Shown: positions 28,299-37,329 of the stretch, piece after piece
Layout: every line of letters starts with the position of its first letter
How positions within the stretch are numbered: position 1 is the first letter of the stretch
From: Bacteroidota bacterium
Lineage (GTDB): Bacteria > Bacteroidota > Bacteroidia > Chitinophagales > Saprospiraceae
Reading direction: 5' to 3'
Assembly: GCA_024642705.1 (NCBI GenBank)
Contig: JAHEAQ010000002.1
Span: forward strand, 151,124-215,123
DNA length: 64,000 nt
Position numbers and translations under genes: made by a program
Notes under the pieces: model-generated
Told to the model about the DNA's origin: nothing
Database searches by the model: none
What the model saw: the letters and a program-made list of their open reading frames with translations, nothing else

Positions 28299-28850
28299 TT
28301 ATGATTTTTTATTGGAAATTGAATGCAATAATTTCCATAATGGAGCGGCATGCATGGCTTGAATAATTTCATTGTTGTTCAGCATTTTTTCAATTTCTTT
28401 GATGGTAAATAATTTAACATTAATATCTTCAGTTCGATCTAATTCTGGTTCACTTACAAATTCAACATCAGTTGCAAGAAAAGTGTAGCAGATATTTGTA
28501 TGGGTTCCCGGGTTTGGGGAAGATTTCATAAACAGTTCCCATTCGCCTTTTCCATACCCAGTTTCTTCAAGCAATTCACGTTTGGCACCATACATTGGAT
28601 TTGGGTCATCTGAGTCGATAACTCCAGCAGGTAATTCAATGCCAATTTCACCTAACGCATGGCGATATTGCTCCACCATAATTATCTTATTATCTTTTGT
28701 TATTGCTACAATGGTTGCCCAATTTGGGTATTCTAAGACATAATATTTTTCGAGTATTTCGCCATTTGGTAATTGAACTTTTTCTACTCTTGCAGTAAAC
28801 CAAGGAGGGTCTTTAGAAATATATTCACATGATAATACTTTCCATTTCAT
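28299..28850 (-). CDS. NUDIX hydrolase (ADP-ribose pyrophosphatase-like)
   Basis: 183 residues. The Nudix box is GVIDSDDPNPMYGAKRELLE then ETGY. It fits GX5EX7REUXEEXGU except that Asp-rich sequence replaces the first Glu. It is preceded by the typical EQYRHALGEIGIELPAG segment of the ADP-ribose/NDP-sugar branch. It probably hydrolyses ADP-ribose or a related nucleoside diphosphate sugar, but the exact substrate is not readable. A perfect minus-7 box lies only 4 nt upstream of the ATG, suggesting a leaderless mRNA. Confidence 0.92.
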   Translation of the reverse strand: MKWKVLSCEYISKDPPWFTARVEKVQLPNGEILEKYYVLEYPNWATIVAITKDNKIIMVEQYRHALGEIGIELPAGVIDSDDPNPMYGAKRELLEETGYGKGEWELFMKSSPNPGTHTNICYTFLATDVEFVSEPELDRTEDINVKLFTIKEIEKMLNNNEIIQAMHAAPLWKLLHSISNKKS

Positions 28851-28854
28851 TCTT

Positions 28855-28888
28855 CAAAAGTAAGCAACAATTATTTATAATGGCCAAA
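28855..28888 (-). promoter_or_regulatory. promoter of the NUDIX gene, start codon 4 nt from minus-7 box
   Basis: On the minus strand, TTTG (28888-28885), a 22-bp spacer and TACTTTTG (28862-28855) are followed after 4 nt by the ATG at 28850. Confidence 0.55.
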
Positions 28889-28937
28889 TTTGATATAATG
28901 TTTGCTTTTTAAAATTTATCTTTACAAAAAATTATCA

Positions 28938-30611
28938 ATGAAACAAAGGATCTTATTCAATTGCTTATTAACAATCTTATTGGTTTTTGTAAATCAGGAT
29001 TTTATCAATGGTCAAACTAGAGGTATAGATTTTGAATTTATTGTGAAATCACCTGCCTCAATTGCTGGCTCATATGGTTGGGATGGCACTACTGATTTCG
29101 GAGGCGGCTTGGAAGACGATTTATGTGGTGAACTTGTTTGGGCAGATGATATTGAAGAGCTTGGGTGTAGTCCATTAACTTCTGATTTAACTGGAAAGAT
29201 CGCTTTGATCAGACGCGGAAGTTGTTTTTTTTCGTTGAAAATTTATAATGCACAAGAGGCAGGGGCAAAAGCAGTAGTCGTAGTCAATCATAATCAAGAT
29301 TCTGAAATTGGATTGGATGGAACTTCAGGTATGGCAGCTGGAGATTCTGCAAGTGCAGTTACCATACCAGCTATTTTTGTTTCATACAATACTGGAGTTC
29401 AAATACTTTCTGCATTAAATTTAAGTCAGAAAGTAGAAGTTTGCTTTGAATTAGCAACTTTTAATTTGGATTTTGGCCCATATTCTTACTTTACACCGCA
29501 AAGCCAAATTGTCCCTTTAGATAATATGTCTATTAGATTAACCAATAGGACAATTTTGGATAAAGTTGGTTTGGAAACTAAAATTCAGATTACTGATCCA
29601 AATGGACAGGTACAAGAAATAGTTTCTACTAATGACTTGCCTGCTGGTGAATTTGTAGATGTTTTCTTTGATTCTTATGTTCCTGGACCAATAGGAGAAT
29701 ATAATATGAAATACATTAGTGGTTTAGATGCTAAAGAGTTGGAGCGAAAATTTGAAATTACTGAATTTACATGGGGCATGGACAATGGAGTGGTTGACAG
29801 AGCAATTGGGCCAAGCCCTGATCAATTTGCAAGTTCAAATTTCTTTTACCAGCATGGGAATCTTGTTTTGTCAGGAGCGGATGGGGTAGCCTCTTATGTA
29901 ACATTTGGGCTTGGAAATGGACCTGATTTATTCACTGGAGATCCTTCAGCAGATTTAGTATTAATTGCAATATACAATGGCGACAGGGACGGAGATCTTC
30001 AAATTGATGATTTCAGTAGTTTTGAAGACCTTGGTGATCCTATTGAAGTTGGATTTTATGAAATCAATGGAAACGAAACATTTGATCAACTGATTACAGT
30101 GCCTCTTGATAACCCAGTAGCACTAAAAAAAGATGGTATCTATTATGTCAGTATAGCCTATGACGGGATAAATGCTGGTACAGGAATTGGTCCCCTCTTC
30201 TCAGGAACCAGTGATGTAAATTATTTAAATTTCCCATCGACACCATTGCAATTGGATCAACTATATTCTGGTTGGGCCGGATCAGTTTTAGTGACAAGAT
30301 TGCAGTTAGAAGGATTTCCAACCAGTACACAAGATTTAAAACCATTGTCTGCGGATAAATTAAAAATTTTAAGCAACCCTATAATTAATAATAAGTTGAC
30401 TTTTGAACTAACTTTAGAAAATGTATCTAATCGAATTGAAATTTTGTTCAGAAATTTAGATGGGAAATTACTTAAAAGATTGAATTATACAAAAACTTCA
30501 AACTTGCTTGAAAGCATTGATGTAACTGGGCTTCCTACAGGAACCTACTTTTTGAATATTCTAACGGATGAAGGATTTAGGAGTGAAAAAGTTATGGTCG
30601 TACGACCATAA
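28938..30611 (+). CDS. secreted PA-domain protein with T9SS C-terminal sorting domain
   Basis: ATG 28938 is used because it opens a signal peptide (MKQRILFNCLLTILLVFVNQDFINGQ). A non-ATG frame from 28902 is less likely. Residues about 40-165 form a protease-associated (PA) domain: CGELVWADDI, TGKIALIRRGSCFFSLKIYNAQEAGAKAVVVVNH and TIPAIFVSYNTGVQIL. No protease catalytic motif is present. A central beta-rich region of about 300 residues is unrecognised. The last 80 residues (LKILSNPIINNKLTFEL, RIEILFRNLDGKLLKRL, LPTGTYFLNI) are a type A T9SS sorting domain, so the protein is exported and probably attached to the surface. Function is unknown. Confidence 0.86.
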   Translation: MKQRILFNCLLTILLVFVNQDFINGQTRGIDFEFIVKSPASIAGSYGWDGTTDFGGGLEDDLCGELVWADDIEELGCSPLTSDLTGKIALIRRGSCFFSLKIYNAQEAGAKAVVVVNHNQDSEIGLDGTSGMAAGDSASAVTIPAIFVSYNTGVQILSALNLSQKVEVCFELATFNLDFGPYSYFTPQSQIVPLDNMSIRLTNRTILDKVGLETKIQITDPNGQVQEIVSTNDLPAGEFVDVFFDSYVPGPIGEYNMKYISGLDAKELERKFEITEFTWGMDNGVVDRAIGPSPDQFASSNFFYQHGNLVLSGADGVASYVTFGLGNGPDLFTGDPSADLVLIAIYNGDRDGDLQIDDFSSFEDLGDPIEVGFYEINGNETFDQLITVPLDNPVALKKDGIYYVSIAYDGINAGTGIGPLFSGTSDVNYLNFPSTPLQLDQLYSGWAGSVLVTRLQLEGFPTSTQDLKPLSADKLKILSNPIINNKLTFELTLENVSNRIEILFRNLDGKLLKRLNYTKTSNLLESIDVTGLPTGTYFLNILTDEGFRSEKVMVVRP

Positions 30612-30755
30612 TTATTTCACATTCCATTTACATAAATTTAGATTCCACAATTGAAATAAAAAAAGATTACATCCAACAAATCTAATATAACATTTATTTG
30701 TAATAGGTATCATGTTAATCCATATTATAAGTGGTAAAATATTCACTAATCCTTT

Positions 30756-30763
30756 TATCTTTG
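30756..30763 (+). promoter_or_regulatory. minus-7 box (TATCTTTG) 4 nt upstream of the lepA ATG
   Basis: A perfect TAnnTTTG whose last base lies 4 nt before ATG 30768. Transcription should begin at or next to the start codon. No clear TTTG minus-33 element was seen. Confidence 0.55.
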
Positions 30764-30767
30764 CGCC

Positions 30768-32558
30768 ATGAAGAATATTCGAAATTTTTGTGTTATTGCG
30801 CATATTGACCATGGTAAATCTACTTTATCTGATAGGTTGTTAGAATTTACAAGCACAATTGCAATGCGAGATATGAAGGCTCAAGCTCTAGATAATATGG
30901 ATTTAGAGCGAGAACGTGGAATTACTATTAAGAGTCATGCTATCCAGATGCAGTACAATCATACTGATGGGGAAGTGTATACATTTAACATGATCGATAC
31001 ACCTGGTCATGTTGATTTTTCGTATGAAGTTTCAAGATCTATTGCAGCATGTGAAGGCGCCTTGTTGCTTGTGGATGCTTCGCAGGGCATTCAAGCACAA
31101 ACTATTTCAAACCTATACTTAGCAATTGAGCACGATTTAGAAATTATTCCAGTTCTAAATAAAGTAGATATGGAAAGTGCCATGGTTGAGGAAGTTTCAG
31201 ATCAAATTATTGATTTAATAGGTTGCGATAAAGAAGATATTATTTTAGCAAGTGGAAAAACTGGAATCGGTATACAAGATATAATGAATGCTGTTGTTGC
31301 CAGAGTTCCTCATCCTAAGGGTGATGAAAATGCACCTTTACAAGCTTTAATTTTTGATTCAATTTTCAATTCATATAGGGGTGTTATTGCATATTTCAGA
31401 ATCTTAAATGGGAGCATGAAAAAAGGGGATATGGTGCGTTTTGTAAATACCGAGAAGGAATATGAAGCAGACGAAATTGGTATTTTACAGATGGATATGA
31501 TGCCACGGAAAGAGCTGAAAGCAGGGAATGTTGGCTATATCATAACAGGGATAAAAATTTCAAAGGAAATTAAAGTAGGAGATACCATTACTCAAGTTAA
31601 TAACCCTTGCGCCGAAGCAATTCATGGATTTGAAGATGTAAAGCCAATGGTTTTTGCAGGAATTTTTCCAATAGAAAATGAAGATTTCGAAGATTTAAGA
31701 GATAGTTTAGAAAAATTGCAATTGAACGATGCAAGTTTGGTATTTGAGCCAGAAACTTCTGTTGCACTTGGATTTGGTTTTAGATGCGGATTCTTAGGAA
31801 TGCTGCATCTTGAGATTATACAGGAAAGGCTTTCAAGGGAATTTGAACAAGAAGTTATTACAACAATTCCGAACGTTTCATATTTTGCATATACCAAAAA
31901 ACAAGAAAAAATTACTATTCATACTCCAAATGATTTGCCCGACCTTACCACTCTTGATAGGGTAGAGGAACCTTATATCAGGGCACAAATCATAACAAAA
32001 CCAGAATATATAGGTTCTATTATGACATTGTGTATGGATAAACGAGGAGAATTAACAAAACAAACCTACCTTACTACAGAAAGAGTTGAATTGACTTTTG
32101 AATTGCCGCTTGCAGAAATCGTCTTTGATTTTTATGATAAGTTAAAATCGATTTCCAGAGGTTATGCATCTTTTGATTACATGCCTTTGGATTATAGAGC
32201 TTCAGATTTGGTAAAGTTAGACATGAAATTAAACGGAGAATCTGTGGATGCATTATCCGCTTTAGTGCACAAGGATAAAGCTGAAGCATTTGGCAGGAAA
32301 ATTTGCAAAAAATTAAGAGATCTTCTCCCGCGTCAACAATTTATGATTGCTATCCAAGCAGCCATTGGGGCAAAGATTATAGCTAGAGAAACTATATCAG
32401 CATTGAGAAAAGATGTAACTGCTAAATGCTACGGTGGAGATATAACTAGAAAACGTAAGTTGTTAGAAAAGCAGAAAAAAGGAAAGAAAAAAATGAGACA
32501 GATTGGAAGTGTTAGTGTGCCGCAAAAAGCATTTTTAGATGTGTTAAAACTTGACTAA
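30768..32558 (+). CDS. lepA: elongation factor 4 (LepA), back-translocating ribosomal GTPase
   Basis: 596 residues, full length. The translational GTPase domain has G1 AHIDHGKST (residues 10-18), a switch region with [13 protein letters not shown]3 DTPGHVDF and G4 NKVDM. Domain 2, the EF-G-like domains III and V and the LepA-specific C-terminal domain follow ([22 protein letters not shown]; the end [19 protein letters not shown] is diagnostic). EF-4 acts on stalled or mistranslocated ribosomes. The ATG is fixed by the conserved N-terminus [16 protein letters not shown] and lies just after a promoter box. Confidence 0.98.
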   Translation: MKNIRNFCVIAHIDHGKSTLSDRLLEFTSTIAMRDMKAQALDNMDLERERGITIKSHAIQMQYNHTDGEVYTFNMIDTPGHVDFSYEVSRSIAACEGALLLVDASQGIQAQTISNLYLAIEHDLEIIPVLNKVDMESAMVEEVSDQIIDLIGCDKEDIILASGKTGIGIQDIMNAVVARVPHPKGDENAPLQALIFDSIFNSYRGVIAYFRILNGSMKKGDMVRFVNTEKEYEADEIGILQMDMMPRKELKAGNVGYIITGIKISKEIKVGDTITQVNNPCAEAIHGFEDVKPMVFAGIFPIENEDFEDLRDSLEKLQLNDASLVFEPETSVALGFGFRCGFLGMLHLEIIQERLSREFEQEVITTIPNVSYFAYTKKQEKITIHTPNDLPDLTTLDRVEEPYIRAQIITKPEYIGSIMTLCMDKRGELTKQTYLTTERVELTFELPLAEIVFDFYDKLKSISRGYASFDYMPLDYRASDLVKLDMKLNGESVDALSALVHKDKAEAFGRKICKKLRDLLPRQQFMIAIQAAIGAKIIARETISALRKDVTAKCYGGDITRKRKLLEKQKKGKKKMRQIGSVSVPQKAFLDVLKLD

Positions 32559-32601
32559 ACTCTTGATTTTATCCTTTATTTGCAACGAATTCCAATATTA
32601 G

Positions 32602-33135
32602 TTATTTTTTTGAAAAAACTGATTTTGTTAGTTGGAAAACAAGAAAAGTTAACAAACATGGAATAGCAATATAAAAAGCTTCGGATTTTAGGACTGCAAT
32701 TCCCCAATCACTGAAAAATTTAGTAACGCCTAACGGCGATACTAAAATCGGTCTCCAAGGAAAGAAAAATCTTGAATTATCAAACGGGGCAAAAAAAGCA
32801 ATACCTCTTCCCCCACTTGTCATTGCATCCAAAATACCATGACTTATGCCTGAAAGACTGAAAAGTACACCTAATATTAACCTCTTGTCTTTTTTTTTGA
32901 AAAACAAATAACTGATTCCAAATCCAAGAATTAAGCAAAAAAAGATGGAATGAAAGAAACCTCTGTGACCTAACCAATGTTCATACTGATACCCAAATTT
33001 GAACATAATCACATCAGCATCAGGAATTATTGAACAAAAAATAGCGATCCATAAAATAGATTTGCGTTTAGCTGAATAAGGAAATACCTTAAATAATGTA
33101 GATGATGCAATAGCGTGTCCAAAGATTGAAGCCAA
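32602..33135 (-). CDS. YdjM-like inner-membrane metal-dependent hydrolase
   Basis: 177 residues starting at TTG 33135; no ATG is available, as an in-frame stop lies 6 nt upstream. Motifs of the YdjM/DUF457 family are present: GHAIASSTL near the N-terminus, IPDADV, the HRGFFHSIFF histidine segment, and GISHGILDAMTSGGRGIAFFAPFDNSRF. Several hydrophobic segments indicate a multi-pass inner-membrane protein. The conserved His and Asp residues suggest metal binding, but the true substrate of this family is unknown. It converges on lepA. Confidence 0.88.
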   Translation of the reverse strand: MASIFGHAIASSTLFKVFPYSAKRKSILWIAIFCSIIPDADVIMFKFGYQYEHWLGHRGFFHSIFFCLILGFGISYLFFKKKDKRLILGVLFSLSGISHGILDAMTSGGRGIAFFAPFDNSRFFFPWRPILVSPLGVTKFFSDWGIAVLKSEAFYIAIPCLLTFLVFQLTKSVFSKK

Positions 33136-33230
33136 AATTTAAATTTTATAGGATATTTCGTAAAAAATCTTGATATAATTGCACTTCAAATAACCATAAG
33201 GGAAATATAAATAGGAAAAATTTAAAAGAA

Positions 33231-34070
33231 TTAAACACGGTTATTTTTTATATAATTAATCACTTTTCTGATAGTTTTCTTTCTAATTTGTTTTTCCAAG
33301 ACTCTATCATCATTCTTTTTGAGAATGTAAAAAAATTTTAAATTAAATGAATCTTTCTTAATATCCTCAACTCTCAGGAAATAGCTATCTGGTTCAATAA
33401 AATTACTAAATTCTAATATTTCATCTACTAGATTAGATTCTAAGGAATCAATAGTTCCTGGAAAGTTAAGAGGAAGTTCAAAATTGATTCCCACTTTTCT
33501 GGTATTCCCTTTGGTATAATTGGTGATTTCGCTGAAATATGCCTTTTCATTAGAAATGGCAATCAAATCATCGTCATCAGATAGTAACTTTAATTTAGTC
33601 AAATTAAGATCTACAATTTTTCCTTTTTGCTCCCCAATTTTCACGTAATCATTGATGCTCAACGTTTTTGATAATGCAATATGAAAACCTGCTATTACTG
33701 GTGAAATATATTCTTTTGTAACCACTGCAATCGCTGCTGCAACAATGCTTAATGTAGTAAATAATGTTCCGGCTTTTATTCCAGCTAAACTTAAAATTAA
33801 CCCAAGAAAGCTCAATGCTAAAATGAGGTAATAAATGTTTCTTGCCCCGAAAAGGATATTGTCAGCTTGTCTTCTTTTTAATTTTTTCCTCTTCTTGTAT
33901 ACAAAAACAAAAATCGAATAAGCAGAATTGAGAGTAATCAGGAAAATGATGTAGTTAAATATTTTATGGAAATGTGATTCTTCAAAATATCCATCTATGA
34001 TGCCATTATATTTGATATATACTAAGCCAATTAATATTACTGTTTTAATAAAAATATAAAATCCTTTCAT
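33231..34070 (-). CDS. small mechanosensitive channel (MscS family)
   Basis: 279 residues. Four hydrophobic stretches (about 7-23, 37-57, 80-100 and 104-122) precede the MscS pore-lining and beta domain: TLSIVAAAIAVVTKEYISPVIAGFH, then the SINDYVKIGEQKGKIVDLNLTKLKLL core. An alpha/beta C-terminal domain follows. It should act as a turgor safety valve or ion channel in the inner membrane. The transmembrane-3 glycine/alanine pattern is less strict than in E. coli MscS. The ATG is 4 nt downstream of a perfect minus-7 box. Confidence 0.9.
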   Translation of the reverse strand: MKGFYIFIKTVILIGLVYIKYNGIIDGYFEESHFHKIFNYIIFLITLNSAYSIFVFVYKKRKKLKRRQADNILFGARNIYYLILALSFLGLILSLAGIKAGTLFTTLSIVAAAIAVVTKEYISPVIAGFHIALSKTLSINDYVKIGEQKGKIVDLNLTKLKLLSDDDDLIAISNEKAYFSEITNYTKGNTRKVGINFELPLNFPGTIDSLESNLVDEILEFSNFIEPDSYFLRVEDIKKDSFNLKFFYILKKNDDRVLEKQIRKKTIRKVINYIKNNRV

Positions 34071-34074
34071 ACCA

Positions 34075-34082
34075 CAAATCTA
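34075..34082 (-). promoter_or_regulatory. minus-7 box (TAGATTTG) 4 nt upstream of the MscS-family ATG
   Basis: On the minus strand a perfect TAnnTTTG (34082-34075) is followed after 4 nt by the ATG at 34070. No convincing minus-33 TTTG was seen. Confidence 0.5.
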
Positions 34083-34117
34083 TATTGAAAAATTAAGAAA
34101 AAACTTAAATTGTAGAA

Positions 34118-34903
34118 CTAAAACTCAAGTCGTTTTTTTTGAAAAAAACCAATTCCAATAGTTAAAAGTAGCATAAGCGCTCCAAATGCCGCTGATAATG
34201 CAACAGTATCAGTATAACCTGAAATTCCGCTTCGCTTAATCACTATTCCTATAAATGCCCAAATTAATACTAATAAAAATGCATTATCTTTTCTCGCAGT
34301 ATGGATATTAAACCCAATAAAAGTGGCTATAAATATCATTATAACTGCCCAAATGCGCTCAGTGATTCCAAATCCATTCCAATTAAAATCTACTAAAACT
34401 GCAGTCACATTAGCTATCGTTGCTACTGTGATCCAACCCAAGTAAATACTGAAAGGAATATGCACTAGCCATTTTTTTTGATTGGGGACTTTTCTTTTTC
34501 CAATATCAAGGCGCAAGTATATAAGGATGAGACTGCCTAAGATAACCAACATCGTAAGCAATGAGAAAAGAATCATTTCATAATGCCAAAATAAAATCCA
34601 GGATACATTAGCTAAACAATTAAAAAAGAACAATAATGAAATTCTTGAGAGGAAATGTTGCTTTTTTATGGTTTTGAAATCTTGTTTTACAAACTGATAA
34701 ACAATAAAAGCAATTAAAAATCCATATATAATGCCCCAAATGCTGAAAGTAATGCCAGCAGGGACAAAAACATTTGGATAAGAATCAGATAATTCACCTG
34801 TTGTTAATCCATTAATTGGTAGAGCATTAGCTAAATAATTTATAAATAGGACTCCTAATAATCCTATTGTATTCAATATTGCAAGTAATTTGTAAATATT
34901 CAT
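34118..34903 (-). CDS. TspO/MBR-related membrane protein (tryptophan-rich sensory protein type)
   Basis: A 261-residue polytopic membrane protein with about seven or eight hydrophobic helices. The N-terminal segment (NYLANALPINGLTTGELSDSYPNVFVPAGITFSIWGIIYG) and the WILFWHYEMILFSLL, YLGWITVATIANVTAVLVDF and ERIWAVIMIF segments correspond to the longer Bacteroidota proteins annotated as tryptophan-rich sensory proteins. It is about 100 residues longer than classical TspO. The ligand is unknown (porphyrins or sterols in classical TspO). It starts 4 bp after the stop of the NTF2-like gene, so the two are probably co-transcribed. Confidence 0.83.
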   Translation of the reverse strand: MNIYKLLAILNTIGLLGVLFINYLANALPINGLTTGELSDSYPNVFVPAGITFSIWGIIYGFLIAFIVYQFVKQDFKTIKKQHFLSRISLLFFFNCLANVSWILFWHYEMILFSLLTMLVILGSLILIYLRLDIGKRKVPNQKKWLVHIPFSIYLGWITVATIANVTAVLVDFNWNGFGITERIWAVIMIFIATFIGFNIHTARKDNAFLLVLIWAFIGIVIKRSGISGYTDTVALSAAFGALMLLLTIGIGFFQKKRLEF

Positions 34904-34907
34904 AGTT

Positions 34908-35393
34908 CTATTTTGGTAAGTTACAATCTGATTGTTTTCTAGTATCTATGATTTGTATAATTTTCCACTTTCCATTTTCATTGATTAACTGAAATGCGTC
35001 TATACCGCAATGGCTAAATTTTTCACCTACAAAAAATCCGTATTCCGACCACACTTGTGCAATTCCCATATCTACCTTCACATCAGTATTCCAGATCTTC
35101 TCATCCCAAATTGCTTCATGCGGTGTGCCGATTGCATTTAAAAAACCTTTCAAATCGCCTTCTTTTGTTTCATTGAAGCCTTCTTTGTTCGTAAAATTCG
35201 TATACATCCTACAATCATCTGAAAATGTAGAATGCACCATGCTGCTGTCACCAGCTCTCATCCCATCAAAAAGAGTCAAAATGGTATTGTAAACTTCAGT
35301 TTGTACTTTGTCATAAGCCTGGGCATTTGTTGAAATATTTCCAAATAATATCAACACGAAAGAGGATAATATAGTTTTAAAAATAGATAGCAT
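34908..35393 (-). CDS. secreted NTF2-like (SnoaL/DUF4440-type) protein
   Basis: 161 residues with a signal peptide (about 1-24, ending TNAQA). The mature domain shows the cone-like NTF2 fold pattern: VQTEVYNTILTLFDGMRAGDSSMVHSTFSDDCRMYT, VDMGIAQVWSEYGFFVGEKFSHCGIDAFQLI and GKWKIIQIIDTRKQSDC. It carries three cysteines. This fold includes enzymes and binding proteins, so no specific role can be assigned. It is the upstream partner of the TspO-like gene. Confidence 0.85.
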   Translation of the reverse strand: MLSIFKTILSSFVLILFGNISTNAQAYDKVQTEVYNTILTLFDGMRAGDSSMVHSTFSDDCRMYTNFTNKEGFNETKEGDLKGFLNAIGTPHEAIWDEKIWNTDVKVDMGIAQVWSEYGFFVGEKFSHCGIDAFQLINENGKWKIIQIIDTRKQSDCNLPK

Positions 35394-35508
35394 AATTTTA
35401 TTTGTTATTAATCTTCAAGGTATGAATAATTTAGAATTTTATGTATATATGCGAAATTACAACCTCAAAAAATGTATTGTAAAAATTTGAAATGAGGTAT
35501 TCATAAGT

Positions 35509-37152
35509 CTAATTATAAATAATAATTTTTTTAGGAACTAAGTATATATCATCTTCGATTATGTTAATAAAATATATTCCTGGGACCCAAAGACTGATAT
35601 CCATATTAAATTTTATATCGTTGATTTTTTTAGTGAAAAATAATCTGCCATTTACATCATGAATTAAAAGGAACCTGGACGAAGAATGGTCGAACTTGAT
35701 AACAAGTTCATGGTTCTTATTTAATGGATTTGGAAAAATGGAATAATCATTTTCTAATTTATTTTCTTCTTTTATTGAGGTAGACAATGCATTAAGAGCT
35801 TGGAAAGCATTAAGTCTACCAGCTCCATGGTATTTATCCCAACCTGGAAGATCTTCTTCTGGTCTGCCTACTTCATCTTCTGCAGTAGTCCGTATAATAT
35901 CCTTTATAGACGAAACATCTATATTGGGGTTGTTCGCTAGCATGAGCGCAATAACTCCAGTAACGTGGGGTGCTGCCTGAGAAGTGCCTGACCAATAAGT
36001 TCCGAATACTTCATTATTATTATAGGCAAGGCCATAAATATAATTCCCTGGAGCCGAAAGGTCAATATGACTGCCATAATTGCTTCCTTTTGCGGCATTC
36101 CAAGGAAATGAATTTGACCTTGAATCATCCGGATTTGTTGAACCTACAGCAATAGTAGAGGAGTAAGCTGCAGGATAATAACTCGATTCATTGTTTTCAT
36201 TCATCATACATGCAACTATTGAAACATTTTTGCTGAATGCATAATTCACTGCAATTTCCATAGCAGCAGAATAACTGATTCCTCCAACTGACATATTGAT
36301 CACATTCGCTCCATTATCCACAGCATAATATATAGCTTCTATCCACCATGAATAGAAACCATTATTGCTATTGTCCAAAATTTTTAATGGCATTATTTTG
36401 CAATTCCAATCGATTCCTGCATATCCTATTAAATTATTTCCATTTGCAGCTACGATTCCTGCTACATTGGTTCCATGGCCATGATCATCTTTTGGATCAT
36501 TGTCAGCATTTGCGAAATCCCAACCATGAATATCTCCTATATAACCATTGTTGTCGCCATCGATTGTTGAATTAGATTCATCATTATTTTCCCATATTCT
36601 GTTTTTGAATTCTGAATGATCTAATTTTATTCCAGAGTCTAATATAGCAACAATAACATCTGAAGAACCTTGACTTAATTCCCATGAAGGTGTCATTTGG
36701 ATATCAGCTCCTATTTTAGAAGGCGACAATGAAAAAGTTCCATTGTTGTTCAAACTCCACTGCCTTCCAAAATATTGATCATTCGGGTCAAATGAAAAGT
36801 AAGTTTTTTGTCCCCCTCCCTGACCTATAAAGTCTAATTCTACAAATTCAAAATATGGAGTTAAATTATATTTTTTAGCAATTTCTTTAATGTCATTTCC
36901 TCCTTTAAAAACGAGCTTTAAAATGCTTTTATCATTTGATTTATTTAATGTGACAATTTCCTTAAGCCCAAATTTTACACCTAATGAATTTAATTCAGGA
37001 ATATTAAAATGGGATTTAGTAAATGAGATATGGTTGCGGTAATTTCCTTTAAGTTTCACAATTAAATTACTTTCACTATATAGAATATTTTCCTGCCCAA
37101 AAAGAGTTTTAAAAAAAAGAACACAGAGTATTATAAATACTTTAGATTTCAT
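35509..37152 (-). CDS. secreted subtilisin-like serine protease (S8) with T9SS sorting domain
   Basis: ATG 37152 opens a signal peptide (MKSKVFIILCVLFFKTLFGQ); a frame from 37173 adds only seven residues. The catalytic triad is complete: Asp172 in VIVAILDSGIKLDHSEF, His226 in DDHGHGTNVAG and Ser391 in SGTSQAAPHVTGV. Between the signal and the catalytic domain lies an inhibitor-like propeptide region (about 20-130). The C-terminal 80 residues (YSIFPNPLNKNHELVIKF, SRFLLIHDVNGRLFF, WVPGIYFINII) are a type A T9SS sorting domain. It should be an extracellular or surface endopeptidase for protein scavenging. Confidence 0.94.
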   Translation of the reverse strand: MKSKVFIILCVLFFKTLFGQENILYSESNLIVKLKGNYRNHISFTKSHFNIPELNSLGVKFGLKEIVTLNKSNDKSILKLVFKGGNDIKEIAKKYNLTPYFEFVELDFIGQGGGQKTYFSFDPNDQYFGRQWSLNNNGTFSLSPSKIGADIQMTPSWELSQGSSDVIVAILDSGIKLDHSEFKNRIWENNDESNSTIDGDNNGYIGDIHGWDFANADNDPKDDHGHGTNVAGIVAANGNNLIGYAGIDWNCKIMPLKILDNSNNGFYSWWIEAIYYAVDNGANVINMSVGGISYSAAMEIAVNYAFSKNVSIVACMMNENNESSYYPAAYSSTIAVGSTNPDDSRSNSFPWNAAKGSNYGSHIDLSAPGNYIYGLAYNNNEVFGTYWSGTSQAAPHVTGVIALMLANNPNIDVSSIKDIIRTTAEDEVGRPEEDLPGWDKYHGAGRLNAFQALNALSTSIKEENKLENDYSIFPNPLNKNHELVIKFDHSSSRFLLIHDVNGRLFFTKKINDIKFNMDISLWVPGIYFINIIEDDIYLVPKKIIIYN

Positions 37153-37282
37153 AATTAGTAATAATATTCCCATTTAAAGGTACAATAAATAATCTTTGAT
37201 TGGTTGTGATTGATTTAAACCAAGGCGGAAATATTATTTTATTACAATACAAATTTCATAATCCCATTTAAAAGGATATGTT

Positions 37283-37318
37283 TATTTTTGTATTTAAACA
37301 ATAAAATTTTGAAGGAGG
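37283..37318 (+). promoter_or_regulatory. minus-7 box and Shine-Dalgarno that fix the start of the GH13 gene
   Basis: TATTTTTG (37283-37290) is a perfect TAnnTTTG box and overlaps an apparent upstream TTG start, which therefore cannot be translated from this promoter. AAGGAGG (37312-37318) is a rare strong Shine-Dalgarno for this phylum and precedes GTG 37330 by 11 nt. Confidence 0.55.
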
Positions 37319-37329
37319 ATGATAAAAGT

